From JAJAZB01 sp965249815 (GTDB taxonomy: Bacteria; Bacteroidota; Bacteroidia; Cytophagales; Spirosomataceae): a stretch of 64,000 bases of DNA. This document shows positions 9,600 to 18,367 of this stretch, piece after piece (the first letter of the stretch is position 1; the number at the start of each line of letters is the position of its first letter). The DNA is taken from contig CBDFMV010000003.1 of NCBI GenBank assembly GCA_965249815.1, positions 1,302,001-1,366,000 of the forward strand, given 5' to 3'. The position numbers and the translations under genes were made by a program. Under the pieces are notes generated by a model. That model ran no database searches. It was not told the DNA's origin and worked only from the letters and a program-made list of their open reading frames with translations.

Positions 9600-10040
9600 C
9601 TACAGGTCCACCCGCAGGCGGGCGTTGATTTGCTCGGCGGCGTTGCGCAGGGCCAGCACGACCTCTTTTTTCCGTTGGGCCGAGCAGCGGATTTCCGGCA
9701 AAAAAATGCTCAGCGCTGCCGTCACCCGTCCACCCGTCCGGATGGGCACCGCCAGGCCGATGATGTGGCTTTTGGAGTGCGTGGCGGCCAGTTCGTCGGC
9801 CCGGATTCGGCGCAGGGCGTCCTCCAGACCGGCCTCCGTTTCCGCGCCGGGCCAGGTTTCTTCCGTGGGCAATCCGTTGAACTGGATGAAGGCGTCTCGT
9901 TCCTTGTCGGGCAGGTAGGCCAGCAGCACGCGCCCGGTGGCCGTTTCGTACACGTTGCGTTCGGTGCGGCTGCGCACCTGCAAATCCTGGTCGGAGTTGA
10001 CCAGGTGCACGATGTAGCGCTTCTGGTTGCGCAGCACCCG
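9600..10040 (-). pseudogene. IclR-family regulator, C-terminal effector-domain remnant (5' end missing)
   Basis: On the minus strand the last ~145 codons encode an IclR effector domain: YIVHLVNSDQDLQ, then ETATGRVLLAYLPD (the conserved GxxLLA region), HIIGLAVPIRTG and VTAALSIFLPE. The homology stops at about position 10040. Upstream in the same frame the sequence is Arg/Pro-rich nonsense, the shadow of the opposite-strand heparinase-like gene. The winged-helix DNA-binding domain and the first part of the effector domain, roughly 110-150 residues, are absent. Without the HTH it cannot act as a regulator. It abuts, head to head, another gene that is also missing its 5' end, which points to a deletion or a mis-join at about 10037. 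Family assignment of the remnant is confident. Confidence 0.8.
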
Positions 10041-11725
10041 AAACCGAAACCTCCGAAATCCGGCAGGCCCTGGCCGAAAAGGGCCTCCAACTCTGCCAGC
10101 GCTGGGTGAAAAAAAACAGTCACCTGGCCAACTGGCGCGGCATTCTCGTGTCGGGCATCGTCGTCGCGGCGGCCGTTTTGAGCGATGAAAAAATCCTCGA
10201 CGAAACCCTGCCCGACCTGCGGCTTTGCCACGAAGCTTTCCAGCCCGACGGCTCTTACGGCGAGTCGCTCCAGTATGGCAACTACCTGGCCCTGGCGCTG
10301 ACCTTCGCCCACGAGGCGCTGGTGCGGCGCTTTCCCGAAAAAGCCGCCACCCTCGACGTTTCGGCCTACGGGCGGGGCCTCGGCTGGGTGGCGAGCAGCC
10401 AGTTTTACGCCAAACCGCTCGGCGGGGCATGGAATCTCCATTCCGGGGGCGATGAACCCCGCGCCCGCGCCGCCAATTTCAACGACAGCGCCGCTATTTT
10501 CCGTCCGTCCGGCGACGTGCTGCTGCACCTGGCCGCCCGCAGTAGTTCAGAAACCGAGCGCGGCCTGGCCCGCTGGCTGTTTCAGGAAGACTACGAACCC
10601 ATGCCTACGCAAGGCCCGCACGATCTGGCCACCTTCGGCATGGTCAACGACTGGGGTTTTCTGACCCTGCCGCTGCTCACGCACGAGGTGCCGCCCGCGC
10701 TCTCGCCCGAAGCGGCGGGCCTGCCGCTGACGCATTCATTCAGCAACGGCCACACCTTCCTCCGCGACAGTTGGGAGGGAAAAACCATCCTCGCCCTCAA
10801 CGGCGGCGGCGATCCGCTCCACGGCCCCGGCCACCTGCACGGCGACGTGGGCAGTTTCATCTTCGTCCACAACCAGGAGCGCCTGCTCGCCGACCCCGGC
10901 CACAGTTGCTACCGCAACCTGATTCACGGCCTCGAAAGCAGCAGCCAAACCCACAACGTCTGCACGTTTCTCGTTGAAAAAGAAAGCCTCGGCTTGCAGG
11001 AAGATTTGGCCAAAGCCACGCTCCTGGAGCAGAAAAGCGTATTGCCCCGGCGCTTGATTGGGGACGGCAAACCCGGCCCGCCCGTGGACCGGGACAACCG
11101 CCGCCTGATTTGCGAACGGGACGACGTCGTTTCGGTGGTCGGGGTTGAGTTTGGGAAAGCCTACGGCAGCCCCATCCGGCATTTCTCCCGCATCTGGCTG
11201 CTGGCCGGTAGCCACGTGCTGTTCGTGGTGGACACGATTGAAGCCAGCCAACCCGTCACGACGGTCTGGAACTGGCTGGTCAACAACCGCGACGGGCAGA
11301 CGGAAGCCGAAAGCCGGAACGGCGTGCTGACCGTCCGGCGCCACGGCGCGGGGCTGAAACTCTGGGCGGGCGGGGCCGTGACCGGCGGTTTCCCCGTGTA
11401 CGGCTACGTCCACGACGCCTACCACGTCGAACCGGCCCAGCGTGGCGAAGGACGGCCCGGCAGCGGGCTGGTGTTTCGGTTCACCGAAAAAACGGCGCTC
11501 CAAACCCGCACCGTCGTCCACGCCCTCGCCCTCGACACGGCGGAGGCGCTCGACGCCTGGAGTATGGAAACCTCGACCGGTGCTTTCACCCTGACAAACG
11601 GCCAGCGAAAATGGACCCTTGCCCTGCCCGACGCCGAAGCGGATTCGCTCACGCTCACGTCGGGCCACGGGCGGCGGTGGGCCATCCAGCCAGTCGGCAA
11701 CGCCTACCAACTCGTCCGCGCATGA
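10040..11725 (+). pseudogene. Heparinase II/III-like polysaccharide lyase, 5'-truncated
   Basis: From about 10040 an open frame encodes the later part of a heparinase II/III-family protein. The end of the alpha-toroid is EIRQALAEKGLQLCQRW and NSHLANWRGILVSG. It is followed by the beta-sandwich lyase domain with GPGHLHGDVGSFIFV and LLADPGHSCY, the His-containing active-site-like region. Only a GTG at 10106 could serve as a start, and it falls in the middle of a conserved helix. About 150-250 N-terminal residues including the signal peptide are gone, so the encoded enzyme is probably non-functional unless the truncation is an assembly artefact. The stop overlaps the start of the next gene (ATGA at 11722), so the downstream genes were once its operon partners. 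If intact, it would cleave uronic-acid polysaccharides. Confidence 0.78.
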
Positions 11726-12504
11726 ACGTTCTTTTTTCAATGCTGGGAATTTTCTTCTTCACGGCCAGCGCGTTGGCCCAACCAAAGACCCTGCCCCCGA
11801 AGGCCCTGCACCTCTACCTGCTGGCGGGTCAGTCGAACATGGCCGGGCGCGGCACCGTCGAAGCGCAGGATCGCACGCCGCACCCCCGCGTGTGGGTGCT
11901 CAACCGGCAGGGCGAGTGGGTACCCGCCACCGAGCCGCTGCACTTCGACAAACCCGCCGTGGTGGGCGTGGGGCCGGGGTTGAGTTTTGGGAAAATCATG
12001 GCCGAAGCGGATACGTCGGTGGTGATCGGGCTGGTGCCGGTGGCCGTGGGCGGTTCGGCCATTTCGTCCTGGCAACCGGGCGGTTTTCACGAACAAACCA
12101 ATTCGCACCCCTACGACGATGCCCTTCGCCGGTTGAAAACGGCCCTCCCGGCCGGAACGCTCCGGGGCATCCTCTGGCACCAGGGCGAGAGCGATAGCAA
12201 ACCGGAATTGGCGGCGGTTTATTCCGAAAAACTCAGCGAATTGATTCAACGCTTCCGGCGGGAAGCAGGCGGGGACGTGCCCGTCGTGGTGGGCACGCTG
12301 GGCGATTTTTTCGTGAAGAAAAATCCGGCGGGTGCCACGGTCAATCAGATTCTGAAAACACTGCCCAGCCGCATTCCGCGCACGGCCTGCGCCGAGGCCA
12401 CCGGCCTGACCGACAACGGCGACCAGACCCATTTCGACGCCGCCTCGGCCCGCGAACTGGGGCGGCGCTACGCCGCCGCGATGCGTAAACTTCAAACGAA
12501 ATGA
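11722..12504 (+). CDS. Exported SASA-domain (sialate/carbohydrate O-acetylesterase-like) esterase
   Basis: A 260-residue protein starting at the ATGA overlap with the preceding gene; the signal peptide ends near FTASALAQ. It has the SGNH-hydrolase blocks of the SASA/CE6 family: LLAGQSNMAGRG (nucleophile Ser, about residue 37), ILWHQGESDS (about 152) and the C-terminal THFDAAS (His about 237). These esterases remove O-acetyl groups from sialic acid, xylan or pectic sugars. In this setting, next to rhamnosidase and lyase genes, deacetylation of a pectic polysaccharide is more likely than sialic acid use; that is inference. Length is normal. It overlaps the next gene by 4 bp and so is translationally coupled. 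Confidence 0.85.
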   Translation: MNVLFSMLGIFFFTASALAQPKTLPPKALHLYLLAGQSNMAGRGTVEAQDRTPHPRVWVLNRQGEWVPATEPLHFDKPAVVGVGPGLSFGKIMAEADTSVVIGLVPVAVGGSAISSWQPGGFHEQTNSHPYDDALRRLKTALPAGTLRGILWHQGESDSKPELAAVYSEKLSELIQRFRREAGGDVPVVVGTLGDFFVKKNPAGATVNQILKTLPSRIPRTACAEATGLTDNGDQTHFDAASARELGRRYAAAMRKLQTK

Positions 12505-12914
12505 GTGAAATAACCTTGAAAATCACCGGCATCGACCACCCCGGCGTGGCCGCCGAAGACGTGGAGCGACTCGCCGACTGGTACTGCGCCGTGTTCGGCT
12601 ATGAAAAGTGGTTCAAACATCGGAACGCCGACCCGGCCAAGCCCGTCTGGATGTTGAAAGCCCCCGACGGCACGTTGCTCGAAGTGATGCCCCGCGACGC
12701 CACCACCCGCCCCGAACGCACCACCTGGACGCCCGGCTGGTCGCATGTGGCGCTGCGGGTCGAAAACCTCGACGAGGCCATTCGTTTTCTGGACGAAAAA
12801 GGCGTCGTCTGGGGCGGGGAACCGGTCAAAGCCATCGGCGGCGGTCGGGTGCGTACCCTCTTCGACCCCGATGGGAATATGGTCCAAATTCTTCAACGTG
12901 AACTCAAGGAGTGA
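12501..12914 (+). CDS. VOC-superfamily (glyoxalase/dioxygenase fold) protein
   Basis: A 137-residue cytoplasmic protein with the paired beta-alpha-beta-beta-beta modules of the VOC fold. Candidate metal ligands are His in GIDHPGVAAED, Glu in LLEVMP and His in WSHVALRV. The usual last Glu, expected after DPDGN, is replaced by Gln in NMVQIL, so metal binding may be weak or altered. Start ATG overlaps the esterase stop (ATGA). The role is unknown; in a sugar-catabolism operon a small lyase or isomerase activity is possible. The last codons and the TGA stop lie inside the left arm of a 30-bp inverted repeat (12906-12984). Confidence 0.75.
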   Translation: MSEITLKITGIDHPGVAAEDVERLADWYCAVFGYEKWFKHRNADPAKPVWMLKAPDGTLLEVMPRDATTRPERTTWTPGWSHVALRVENLDEAIRFLDEKGVVWGGEPVKAIGGGRVRTLFDPDGNMVQILQRELKE

Positions 12915-12984
12915 ATGAAAGAATGAGCGAATGAATGAATCCAAATCCTGTCTTTTCATTCGCTCATTCTTTCATTCACTCCTT
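12906..12984. repeat. Stem-loop repeat, GAATGA family copy 1
   Basis: Perfect 30-bp arms (12906-12935 and 12955-12984) around a 19-nt loop. The arm is a short-period purine-rich word (gaatgaaagaatgagcgaat and similar). The left arm contains the end of the VOC gene, including its stop. A closely related element lies at 57853-57926. It could act as a transcription terminator or RNA-stabilising hairpin between the VOC gene and the dehydrogenase gene. Confidence 0.85.
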
Positions 12985-12998
12985 CTTTCATTAAAAAT

Positions 12999-14012
12999 AT
13001 GAACGCACTTTTTTTCACCGGAAATCAACAGTTTGAACTTCAGGAAACTGCCCCGCAACCGCCGAAACCTGGCGAAGTTCGCCTGAAGGTGGCCTACTGC
13101 GGCGTGTGCGGCACCGACGTTCACATTTACCACGGCGCGATGGCCCAGCGCCTGCGGTTGCCACAAGTCATCGGCCACGAAGTGTCCGCCGAAATCGACG
13201 CCGTGGGCGAGGGCGTGACCGGCTGGCAACCGGGCGACCACGTGACCGTGCGCCCCCTCCAGCCCGGCGCGGAAGACCCGTCGGACAACGGCCAGCAGCA
13301 CATCGGCAAAAACCTGAAATTCATCGGCATCGACACGCCCGGCGGGATGCAGACGTTTTGGAACGTGCCTACCTACGCGCTGCACCGCCTGCCGTCAACC
13401 CTCTCGCTCCAACTTGGCGCGCTCATCGAACCCCTGGCCGTGGCCTGCCACGACGTGCGCCTGGGCGAGTTGAAATCGGGCGAACACGCGGTCGTCATCG
13501 GTGGCGGGCCGATTGGCATGCTCATCGCGCTGGTCGCGAAAGAAAAAGGCGCGAACGTGCTGGTTTCGGAAGTAAACCAAACGCGCCTGGCGCTGGCCGA
13601 ATCGCTGGGTTTGGCCACGGCCAACCCGAGAGAAACCGACCTGGTGGCCGCCGTGGAAGCCTTCACCAGCGGTGCCATGGCCGACGTGGTGTTCGAGGTG
13701 TCGGGCGTGCAGGCGGGCGTCGCGGCCATGACCCAGGTGGCGCGGGCGCGGGGCCGCATCGTGATGGTAGCGATTCACGCCGAGCCGAAACCCGTCGATT
13801 TGTTCCGGTTTTTCTGGCGCGAACTCCGGCTCATCGGCGCGCGGGTGTACGAACCGCAGGATTTTGAACAGGCCATCGCCCTGGCGGCGTCGGGCGTTTT
13901 GCCCCTCGACCGGCTCATCACCCAGGTTTCGCCGCTGGGCGACGCCCAGGCCGTTTTTGAAACCATCGACCACAACCCGGCGGGGATGAAATACCTGCTC
14001 GAGGTGCGTTGA
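12999..14012 (+). CDS. Zinc-type medium-chain alcohol/polyol dehydrogenase
   Basis: A 337-residue MDR enzyme. The catalytic-zinc region is GVCGTDVHIYHG (Cys about 37) and VIGHEVSAE (His about 60), with a Glu in LGALIEPLAVACH. The Rossmann domain carries VVIGGGPIGMLIALVAKEKG (about 163-182). The loop that normally holds four Cys of the structural zinc (PLQPGAEDPSDNGQQHIG) contains none, so this member has lost the structural site. Relatives are L-threonine, sorbitol and galactonate dehydrogenases. Neighbouring DapA-family and lactonase genes suggest oxidation of a sugar or sugar acid such as L-fuconate or galactonate. The substrate is not determinable from sequence. Confidence 0.83.
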   Translation: MNALFFTGNQQFELQETAPQPPKPGEVRLKVAYCGVCGTDVHIYHGAMAQRLRLPQVIGHEVSAEIDAVGEGVTGWQPGDHVTVRPLQPGAEDPSDNGQQHIGKNLKFIGIDTPGGMQTFWNVPTYALHRLPSTLSLQLGALIEPLAVACHDVRLGELKSGEHAVVIGGGPIGMLIALVAKEKGANVLVSEVNQTRLALAESLGLATANPRETDLVAAVEAFTSGAMADVVFEVSGVQAGVAAMTQVARARGRIVMVAIHAEPKPVDLFRFFWRELRLIGARVYEPQDFEQAIALAASGVLPLDRLITQVSPLGDAQAVFETIDHNPAGMKYLLEVR

Positions 14013-14076
14013 AAAACGCGGAGCACCCACGGAGTTTCACGAAAAAGGGCTTCAGGATCGGTCGGGAAGCAAAAAA

Positions 14077-14124
14077 TCGGTAAAATAGCGTCACCCGACC
14101 AGTCGGGTGACGCTATTTTACCGA
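14077..14124. repeat. Perfect 23-bp inverted repeat abutting a start codon
   Basis: Arms 14077-14099 and 14102-14124 pair perfectly around a 2-nt centre; the core is gcgtcacccgac/gtcgggtgacgc. The right arm ends at 14124 and the first ATG of the downstream DapA-family gene is at 14125. The hairpin therefore covers the ribosome-binding position if transcription comes from upstream. It could be a terminator, an operator or a small mobile palindrome. Confidence 0.85.
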
Positions 14125-15087
14125 ATGACCCGTATGCCTGACGTTGTCCGCTCCCGCCCTGCCGGCTTGATTCCGGTGATGCTGCTCCCCTTCACGCCCG
14201 AGGGCCGGATCGATGACCCGGCCCTCGACGCGCTGATTGATTTTTACCTGCAAAACGGGGCCGTCGGGTTGTTTGCCAATTGCCTGTCGTCGGAAATGTA
14301 CGCCCTCAGCCCTGCCGAGCGGCTGGGGCACGTCCGGCACGTGGTTCGTCGCGTCGGCGGGCAGGTGCCGGTCGTGGCCAGCGGTACGTTTGGCGGGCCG
14401 GTGGCGGAGCAGGCCGTGTTTGTGCAACAAATGCACGAGCAAGGGGTGAATTCAGTGATTCTGATTACCTGCCAACTGGCCGCTGCCGACGAACCCGACC
14501 GCACCCTGCTGAATCGCCTGGACGATTTGCTCGACCAAACCGGCACCATCCCGCTGGGGCTGTACGAATGTCCGGTGCCTTACAAGCGCTTGCTCAGCCC
14601 GGCGTTGCTGGCACAGGTGGTCGCTACCGGGCGTTTCAATTACCACAAAGATACCTCCTGCGACCCGGTCGCCGTGGCGCAGAAACTGGCCGTGGTGCCA
14701 CGGGATGCGTTCGGTTTTTACGACGCGCACGTGCCCAACGCCACGTCGTCGCTGCGGGCCGGGGCCAGCGGATTGTCGGCCATCGCGGGCAATTATTTTC
14801 CGGAAATCCTGACCTGGCTGTGCCGGAACGTTAACAGCGACGCGCAGCGGGAAACGGTGGCCTGGTTGCAGGGCGAACTCACCCGCACCAACGCGCTGCT
14901 GCACGAAGGGTACCCGGCCAGCGCCAAGCATTTTCTGCGCCTGCGGGGGCTGTCCATCGGCGCGACCTGCCGCCTGCCACTGCCCCCGCTGACGGTCGCC
15001 CAGCACGGGGCTTTGCGCGACCTGCACCGCACCTGGTCGGGCTGGCACGAGCGGCTCGGGCTGAAGGGACTGCCCGCCGCCGGTTGA
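14125..15087 (+). CDS. Dihydrodipicolinate synthase/N-acetylneuraminate lyase-family aldolase
   Basis: A 320-residue class I aldolase-type (beta/alpha)8 barrel. The Schiff-base Lys is in FNYHKDTSCD (about residue 174). The conserved Tyr is in LGLYECPVPYKR (about 148) and the GxxxE substrate-carboxylate region is GLFANCLSSEMYAL. Family members cleave or condense pyruvate-derived 2-keto-3-deoxy sugar acids. With lactonase and dehydrogenase genes nearby, a 2-keto-3-deoxy-rhamnonate/fuconate or KDG-type aldolase is the best guess, giving pyruvate plus an aldehyde. An alternative start is the ATG at 14134. The frame is open further upstream, but that part lies inside the palindrome and is not conserved-looking. 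Confidence 0.82.
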   Translation: MTRMPDVVRSRPAGLIPVMLLPFTPEGRIDDPALDALIDFYLQNGAVGLFANCLSSEMYALSPAERLGHVRHVVRRVGGQVPVVASGTFGGPVAEQAVFVQQMHEQGVNSVILITCQLAAADEPDRTLLNRLDDLLDQTGTIPLGLYECPVPYKRLLSPALLAQVVATGRFNYHKDTSCDPVAVAQKLAVVPRDAFGFYDAHVPNATSSLRAGASGLSAIAGNYFPEILTWLCRNVNSDAQRETVAWLQGELTRTNALLHEGYPASAKHFLRLRGLSIGATCRLPLPPLTVAQHGALRDLHRTWSGWHERLGLKGLPAAG

Positions 15088-15129
15088 GTACTCCGTTCGT
15101 GGTTTTCTGCCTTCGTGATTCCTTCGCCC

Positions 15130-16431
15130 ATGATTCCCAACGACGCCCGCCTTCCTGACGCACCGCCTGATTCCGCTGCCGCGCGGGCGGGCCGGTTCCG
15201 GTGGTGGATTTGCGCCCTGATTTTCTGCGCCAACGCCATCAACTACATCGACCGGCAGGTGCTGGGTCTGCTGGCTCCCAGCCTGGAGAGGCAATTCGGC
15301 TGGTCGGAAATCGAGTACGGGTACATCGTCACGGCGTTTCAGGCGGCTTTCGCCGTGGGCTACGTGGCGTTTGGCTGGTTTGTCGATCGGTTCGGGACCA
15401 AAATCGGCTACGCCGTTTCCATCGTCGTGTGGAGTCTGGCCGCCGTCGGGCATGGCTGGGCGCGGAGCATCGTGGGGTTTGGCGCGGCGCGGGCGGTGCT
15501 GGGTTTTGGCGAAAGCGGCAGTACGCCCGCCGCCATCAAGGCCTTCGCCGACTATTTTCCCCGGCAGGAGCGGGCGCTGGCCACGGGCATTTTCAACGGC
15601 GGCTCCAGTCTGGGGGCGGTGCTGGCCCCGCTCGTGGTGCCGCTGCTGGCGGTCCGATTCGGCTGGGCAGCGGCGTTTTTCATCACTGGGGCGCTGGGAC
15701 TGGTCTGGCTCGTTTGCTGGCTGATTTTTTACGAAATTCCCGAAAAACAACCCCGCCTGAGCGCCGCCGAACTGGCCTACATCCGCCGCGACGGCGACGA
15801 AACCCATCTGGCTAAAATCAAGTGGGTCAGGCTGTTGCGCTACCGCGCCACCTGGGCCTTCGTGGTGGTTAAATTCCTGACCGACCCGATTTTCTGGTTT
15901 TACCTGTACTGGCTACCCAAGTTTCTGGCCAGGCAGTACGGCCTCGACCTGACTACGTCCACGGGGCCGCTGGTCACGATTTACGCAATGGTCGCGCTGG
16001 GGGGCGTGGCCGGGGGCGGGATTTCGTCGCGGTTACTCCGGCGCGGCTGGTCGGTCAACCGGAGCCGCAAGGCCGTGCTGCTGGGGTCGGCGCTGTGCGT
16101 CGTTCCGATTGTGGGCGTGGCGTTTCTGCAAAACCTCTGGCTCACGGTGGGCCTCATCGGGTTGGCCGCCGCCGCGCACCAAAGCTGGTCGGCGGTGCTG
16201 TTTACGACCGTGTCCGACCAGTTTCCGAAACGGGCCATTTCGTCGGTCATCGGCCTGGGCGGGACGGCCGGGGCCGTGGGCGGAATGCTGGTGGCCACCG
16301 CGACGGGCTACCTGCTCGAACGGACGGGAAGCTACCTGCCCGTTTTCGGGGCCGCCGCCGCCAGCTACCTGCTGGCGCTGGGGCTGTATCAACGGCTGGT
16401 GCCCACGCTCCGGACGCTGAACATTGCGTAG
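15130..16431 (+). CDS. MFS transporter, hexuronate/anion:cation symporter type
   Basis: A 433-residue integral membrane protein with about 12 hydrophobic segments. NYIDRQVLGLLAP in the first helix and GWFVDRFGTKIGY in the 2-3 loop are the signature of the ExuT/anion:cation symporter family. ARAVLGFGESGSTPAAIKAF on helix 4 is also typical. Such carriers import galacturonate, glucuronate or other sugar acids with protons. It lies 42 bp after the aldolase gene and immediately before a convergent AraC gene. That supports uptake of a pectin-derived acid feeding the aldolase. The in-frame GTG at 15115 is an unlikely start. Confidence 0.86.
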   Translation: MIPNDARLPDAPPDSAAARAGRFRWWICALIFCANAINYIDRQVLGLLAPSLERQFGWSEIEYGYIVTAFQAAFAVGYVAFGWFVDRFGTKIGYAVSIVVWSLAAVGHGWARSIVGFGAARAVLGFGESGSTPAAIKAFADYFPRQERALATGIFNGGSSLGAVLAPLVVPLLAVRFGWAAAFFITGALGLVWLVCWLIFYEIPEKQPRLSAAELAYIRRDGDETHLAKIKWVRLLRYRATWAFVVVKFLTDPIFWFYLYWLPKFLARQYGLDLTTSTGPLVTIYAMVALGGVAGGGISSRLLRRGWSVNRSRKAVLLGSALCVVPIVGVAFLQNLWLTVGLIGLAAAAHQSWSAVLFTTVSDQFPKRAISSVIGLGGTAGAVGGMLVATATGYLLERTGSYLPVFGAAAASYLLALGLYQRLVPTLRTLNIA

Positions 16432-16439
16432 GCAGGCGC

Positions 16440-17324
16440 TCACGCCGCCCCCCGCCGGGCGTACGCCTTCTGGTAGGTGAGGGGACTCAGGCCGGTCACG
16501 GCTTTGAAGTGTTTGTGAAAACCCGTGAAGTTGTTGAAACCGCTTTCAAAACAAATCTGCTTGTTGTTCAGGCGGTTTTCCAGCAGCAGTTTGCAGGCGT
16601 GGCCCACGCGCAGTTCGAGGAGAAAGCCGGAAAAACTCTTCCCGGTTTTCGATTTGAAATACCGGCAAAACGAACTCGGCACCAGCCCCACCTCCGCCGC
16701 GATGACCTCCAGCGGAATCCAGTCGCGGAAGTGTTGGAAAGCGTATTCGTAAATGGCGTTGATGCGCTCGTGCTCGGCGGCCGACGGCTGGTGCCGAAAC
16801 CCCAGCGAGGCCAGGGGCACGAGGTCGTGCGGGTCGCCGGTGGCCATCGCCACCAGGCACTCCAGCAGGTGAATCAGGCGGTAGGTGCCCTCCGACAGCC
16901 GAATCCTTTCCATCAAACCGGCCACCCGGTTCCGGGTTTGGCCCCTCAGCAACAGCCCGCGTTGCGCCTTTTCCAGCACGGAGTTCAGCAACTTGTTTTC
17001 GGGCAGTTGCAAAAAACGCTCGCCCCAGAGGTCCCCAGTGAAGTGAATGACCGTCGAGCAGAGCGCCTGCTCCGCTTCAGGTTCGGGGAAATCCTCGTCG
17101 TACCGCCAGAAATGCGGCAGGTTCGGGCCGACCAGCACGAGGTCACCCGCGCTAAACCGCTGGATGTGGTCGCCCATAAACTGGGTGCCGGTGCCCCGGT
17201 GAATGTGGATCAACTCGATTTCCGGGTGAAAATGCCAGCGGCTGTTGATGTTGGCCTGCCGGAATTGCCGGAACGTAAACGAGTGGTCGGGCCCACCGGG
17301 TACCTTGAGCAGGTGAGGCTTCAC
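16440..17324 (-). CDS. AraC-family transcriptional regulator with cupin sensor domain
   Basis: A 294-residue protein. The N-terminal cupin (about 1-130) has WHFHPEIELIHIHRGTGTQF and GPNLPHFW, the sugar-sensing style of Bacteroidota AraC proteins. The C-terminal double HTH (about 190-290) has LEVIAAEVGLVPSSFCRYF and the second helix pair ICFESGFNNFTGFHKHFK before GLSPLTYQ. It is divergent from the lactonase/dehydrogenase/AKR genes at 17464 and convergent with the MFS gene, so it probably controls both flanks in response to a sugar. It is a paralogue of the AraC gene at 50241-51116, with similar cupin motifs and order. Confidence 0.9.
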   Translation of the reverse strand: MKPHLLKVPGGPDHSFTFRQFRQANINSRWHFHPEIELIHIHRGTGTQFMGDHIQRFSAGDLVLVGPNLPHFWRYDEDFPEPEAEQALCSTVIHFTGDLWGERFLQLPENKLLNSVLEKAQRGLLLRGQTRNRVAGLMERIRLSEGTYRLIHLLECLVAMATGDPHDLVPLASLGFRHQPSAAEHERINAIYEYAFQHFRDWIPLEVIAAEVGLVPSSFCRYFKSKTGKSFSGFLLELRVGHACKLLLENRLNNKQICFESGFNNFTGFHKHFKAVTGLSPLTYQKAYARRGAA

Positions 17325-17463
17325 GGCGCTGAATCAGGTTGACAGAAAACACCGCGAAGCTACCCGAAATCAGGTTAAAAAAGCTGAATCATTCGTCAAT
17401 TTCTGGCGATTTATCAGAATAAATGCCTTTTCCTTTGCACTATTCAACTAAGTGCTAACGAAA

Positions 17464-18321
17464 ATGAAAGCGGGCCGCATCGACTCCCACCAGCATTTCT
17501 GGCGGTACAATCCGGCCCGGCACGTCTGGATGAGCGAGCAGATGGGTTCGCTGAAAACCGATTTCCTGCCCGCCGACCTCCGGCCACACTTGAACGCCTG
17601 CCACCTCAACGGCTGCGTGGCGGTCCAGGCCGACCAGTCGGAAGACGAAAACGCGTTTTTGCTGGGTCTGGCCAGCGAGTACGCCTTCATCCGGGGCATC
17701 GTCGGGTGGGTCGATTTGCAATCGGAGAACGTGGAGGAGCGCCTGGCCTACTACCAGCAATTTCCCCTCGTCAAAGGTTTTCGCCACGTGCTCCACGACG
17801 AACCCGAGCGCGAGTACATGCTGCGCCCGGCGTTTCGGCGCGGCATTTCCAAGCTCGCCGCCTTCGGCTACACCTACGACCTGCTGATTTTCGTGGAGCA
17901 CCTGGCCTCCTCGCTGGAGTTGGTGCGGGCCTTTCCTGACCAGCCCTTTGTCATCGACCACCTCGCCAAACCAGGACTAAATCCGGCGGTGGTGGACGCG
18001 TGGAAAAACGGCCTGACGAAGCTGGCGGCCTGTGAAAACGTCTCCTGCAAAATCTCCGGGTTGATCACCGAAACGGGCTGGCAGCAACCGGACGCGGCCC
18101 GCTGGGACCCGGCGGATTTCACGCCCTACCTCGACGCGGTGCTCGACCTCTTCGGCACCGACCGGGTGATGTACGGCTCCGACTGGCCCGTCTGCACGCT
18201 GGCGGGGTCGTACGAGGCCGTGTACGGACTTGCCGCCGCGTACTTTTCCCGGTTCAGCGAAGCCGAGCAGCGTGATTTTTTTGGTGAAAATGCCCGCCGG
18301 TTTTACGGGCTGGGTGGGTGA
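17464..18321 (+). CDS. Amidohydrolase-family sugar lactonase (L-fucono/L-rhamnono-lactonase-like)
   Basis: A 285-residue amidohydrolase-2 TIM barrel. Metal-ligand motifs are DSHQHFW (residues 7-13) near the N-terminus, a His in FVIDHLAKP, and the terminal Asp in VMYGSDWPVC (about 240). This is the pattern of L-fuconolactonase/rhamnonolactonase-type enzymes, which open the 1,4- or 1,5-lactone produced by sugar dehydrogenases. It is the first gene of a plus-strand operon with a dehydrogenase (18368), an aldo-keto reductase (19437) and a symporter (20513), divergent from the AraC regulator. This context supports a lactone from an oxidised deoxyhexose. The ATG at 17464 is preferred over an upstream GTG because of the conserved N-terminus. 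Confidence 0.84.
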   Translation: MKAGRIDSHQHFWRYNPARHVWMSEQMGSLKTDFLPADLRPHLNACHLNGCVAVQADQSEDENAFLLGLASEYAFIRGIVGWVDLQSENVEERLAYYQQFPLVKGFRHVLHDEPEREYMLRPAFRRGISKLAAFGYTYDLLIFVEHLASSLELVRAFPDQPFVIDHLAKPGLNPAVVDAWKNGLTKLAACENVSCKISGLITETGWQQPDAARWDPADFTPYLDAVLDLFGTDRVMYGSDWPVCTLAGSYEAVYGLAAAYFSRFSEAEQRDFFGENARRFYGLGG

Positions 18322-18367
18322 AAACTCCCGTAGCCCAGCACTACTTTTTTCAAAAAACCTGACCCGC

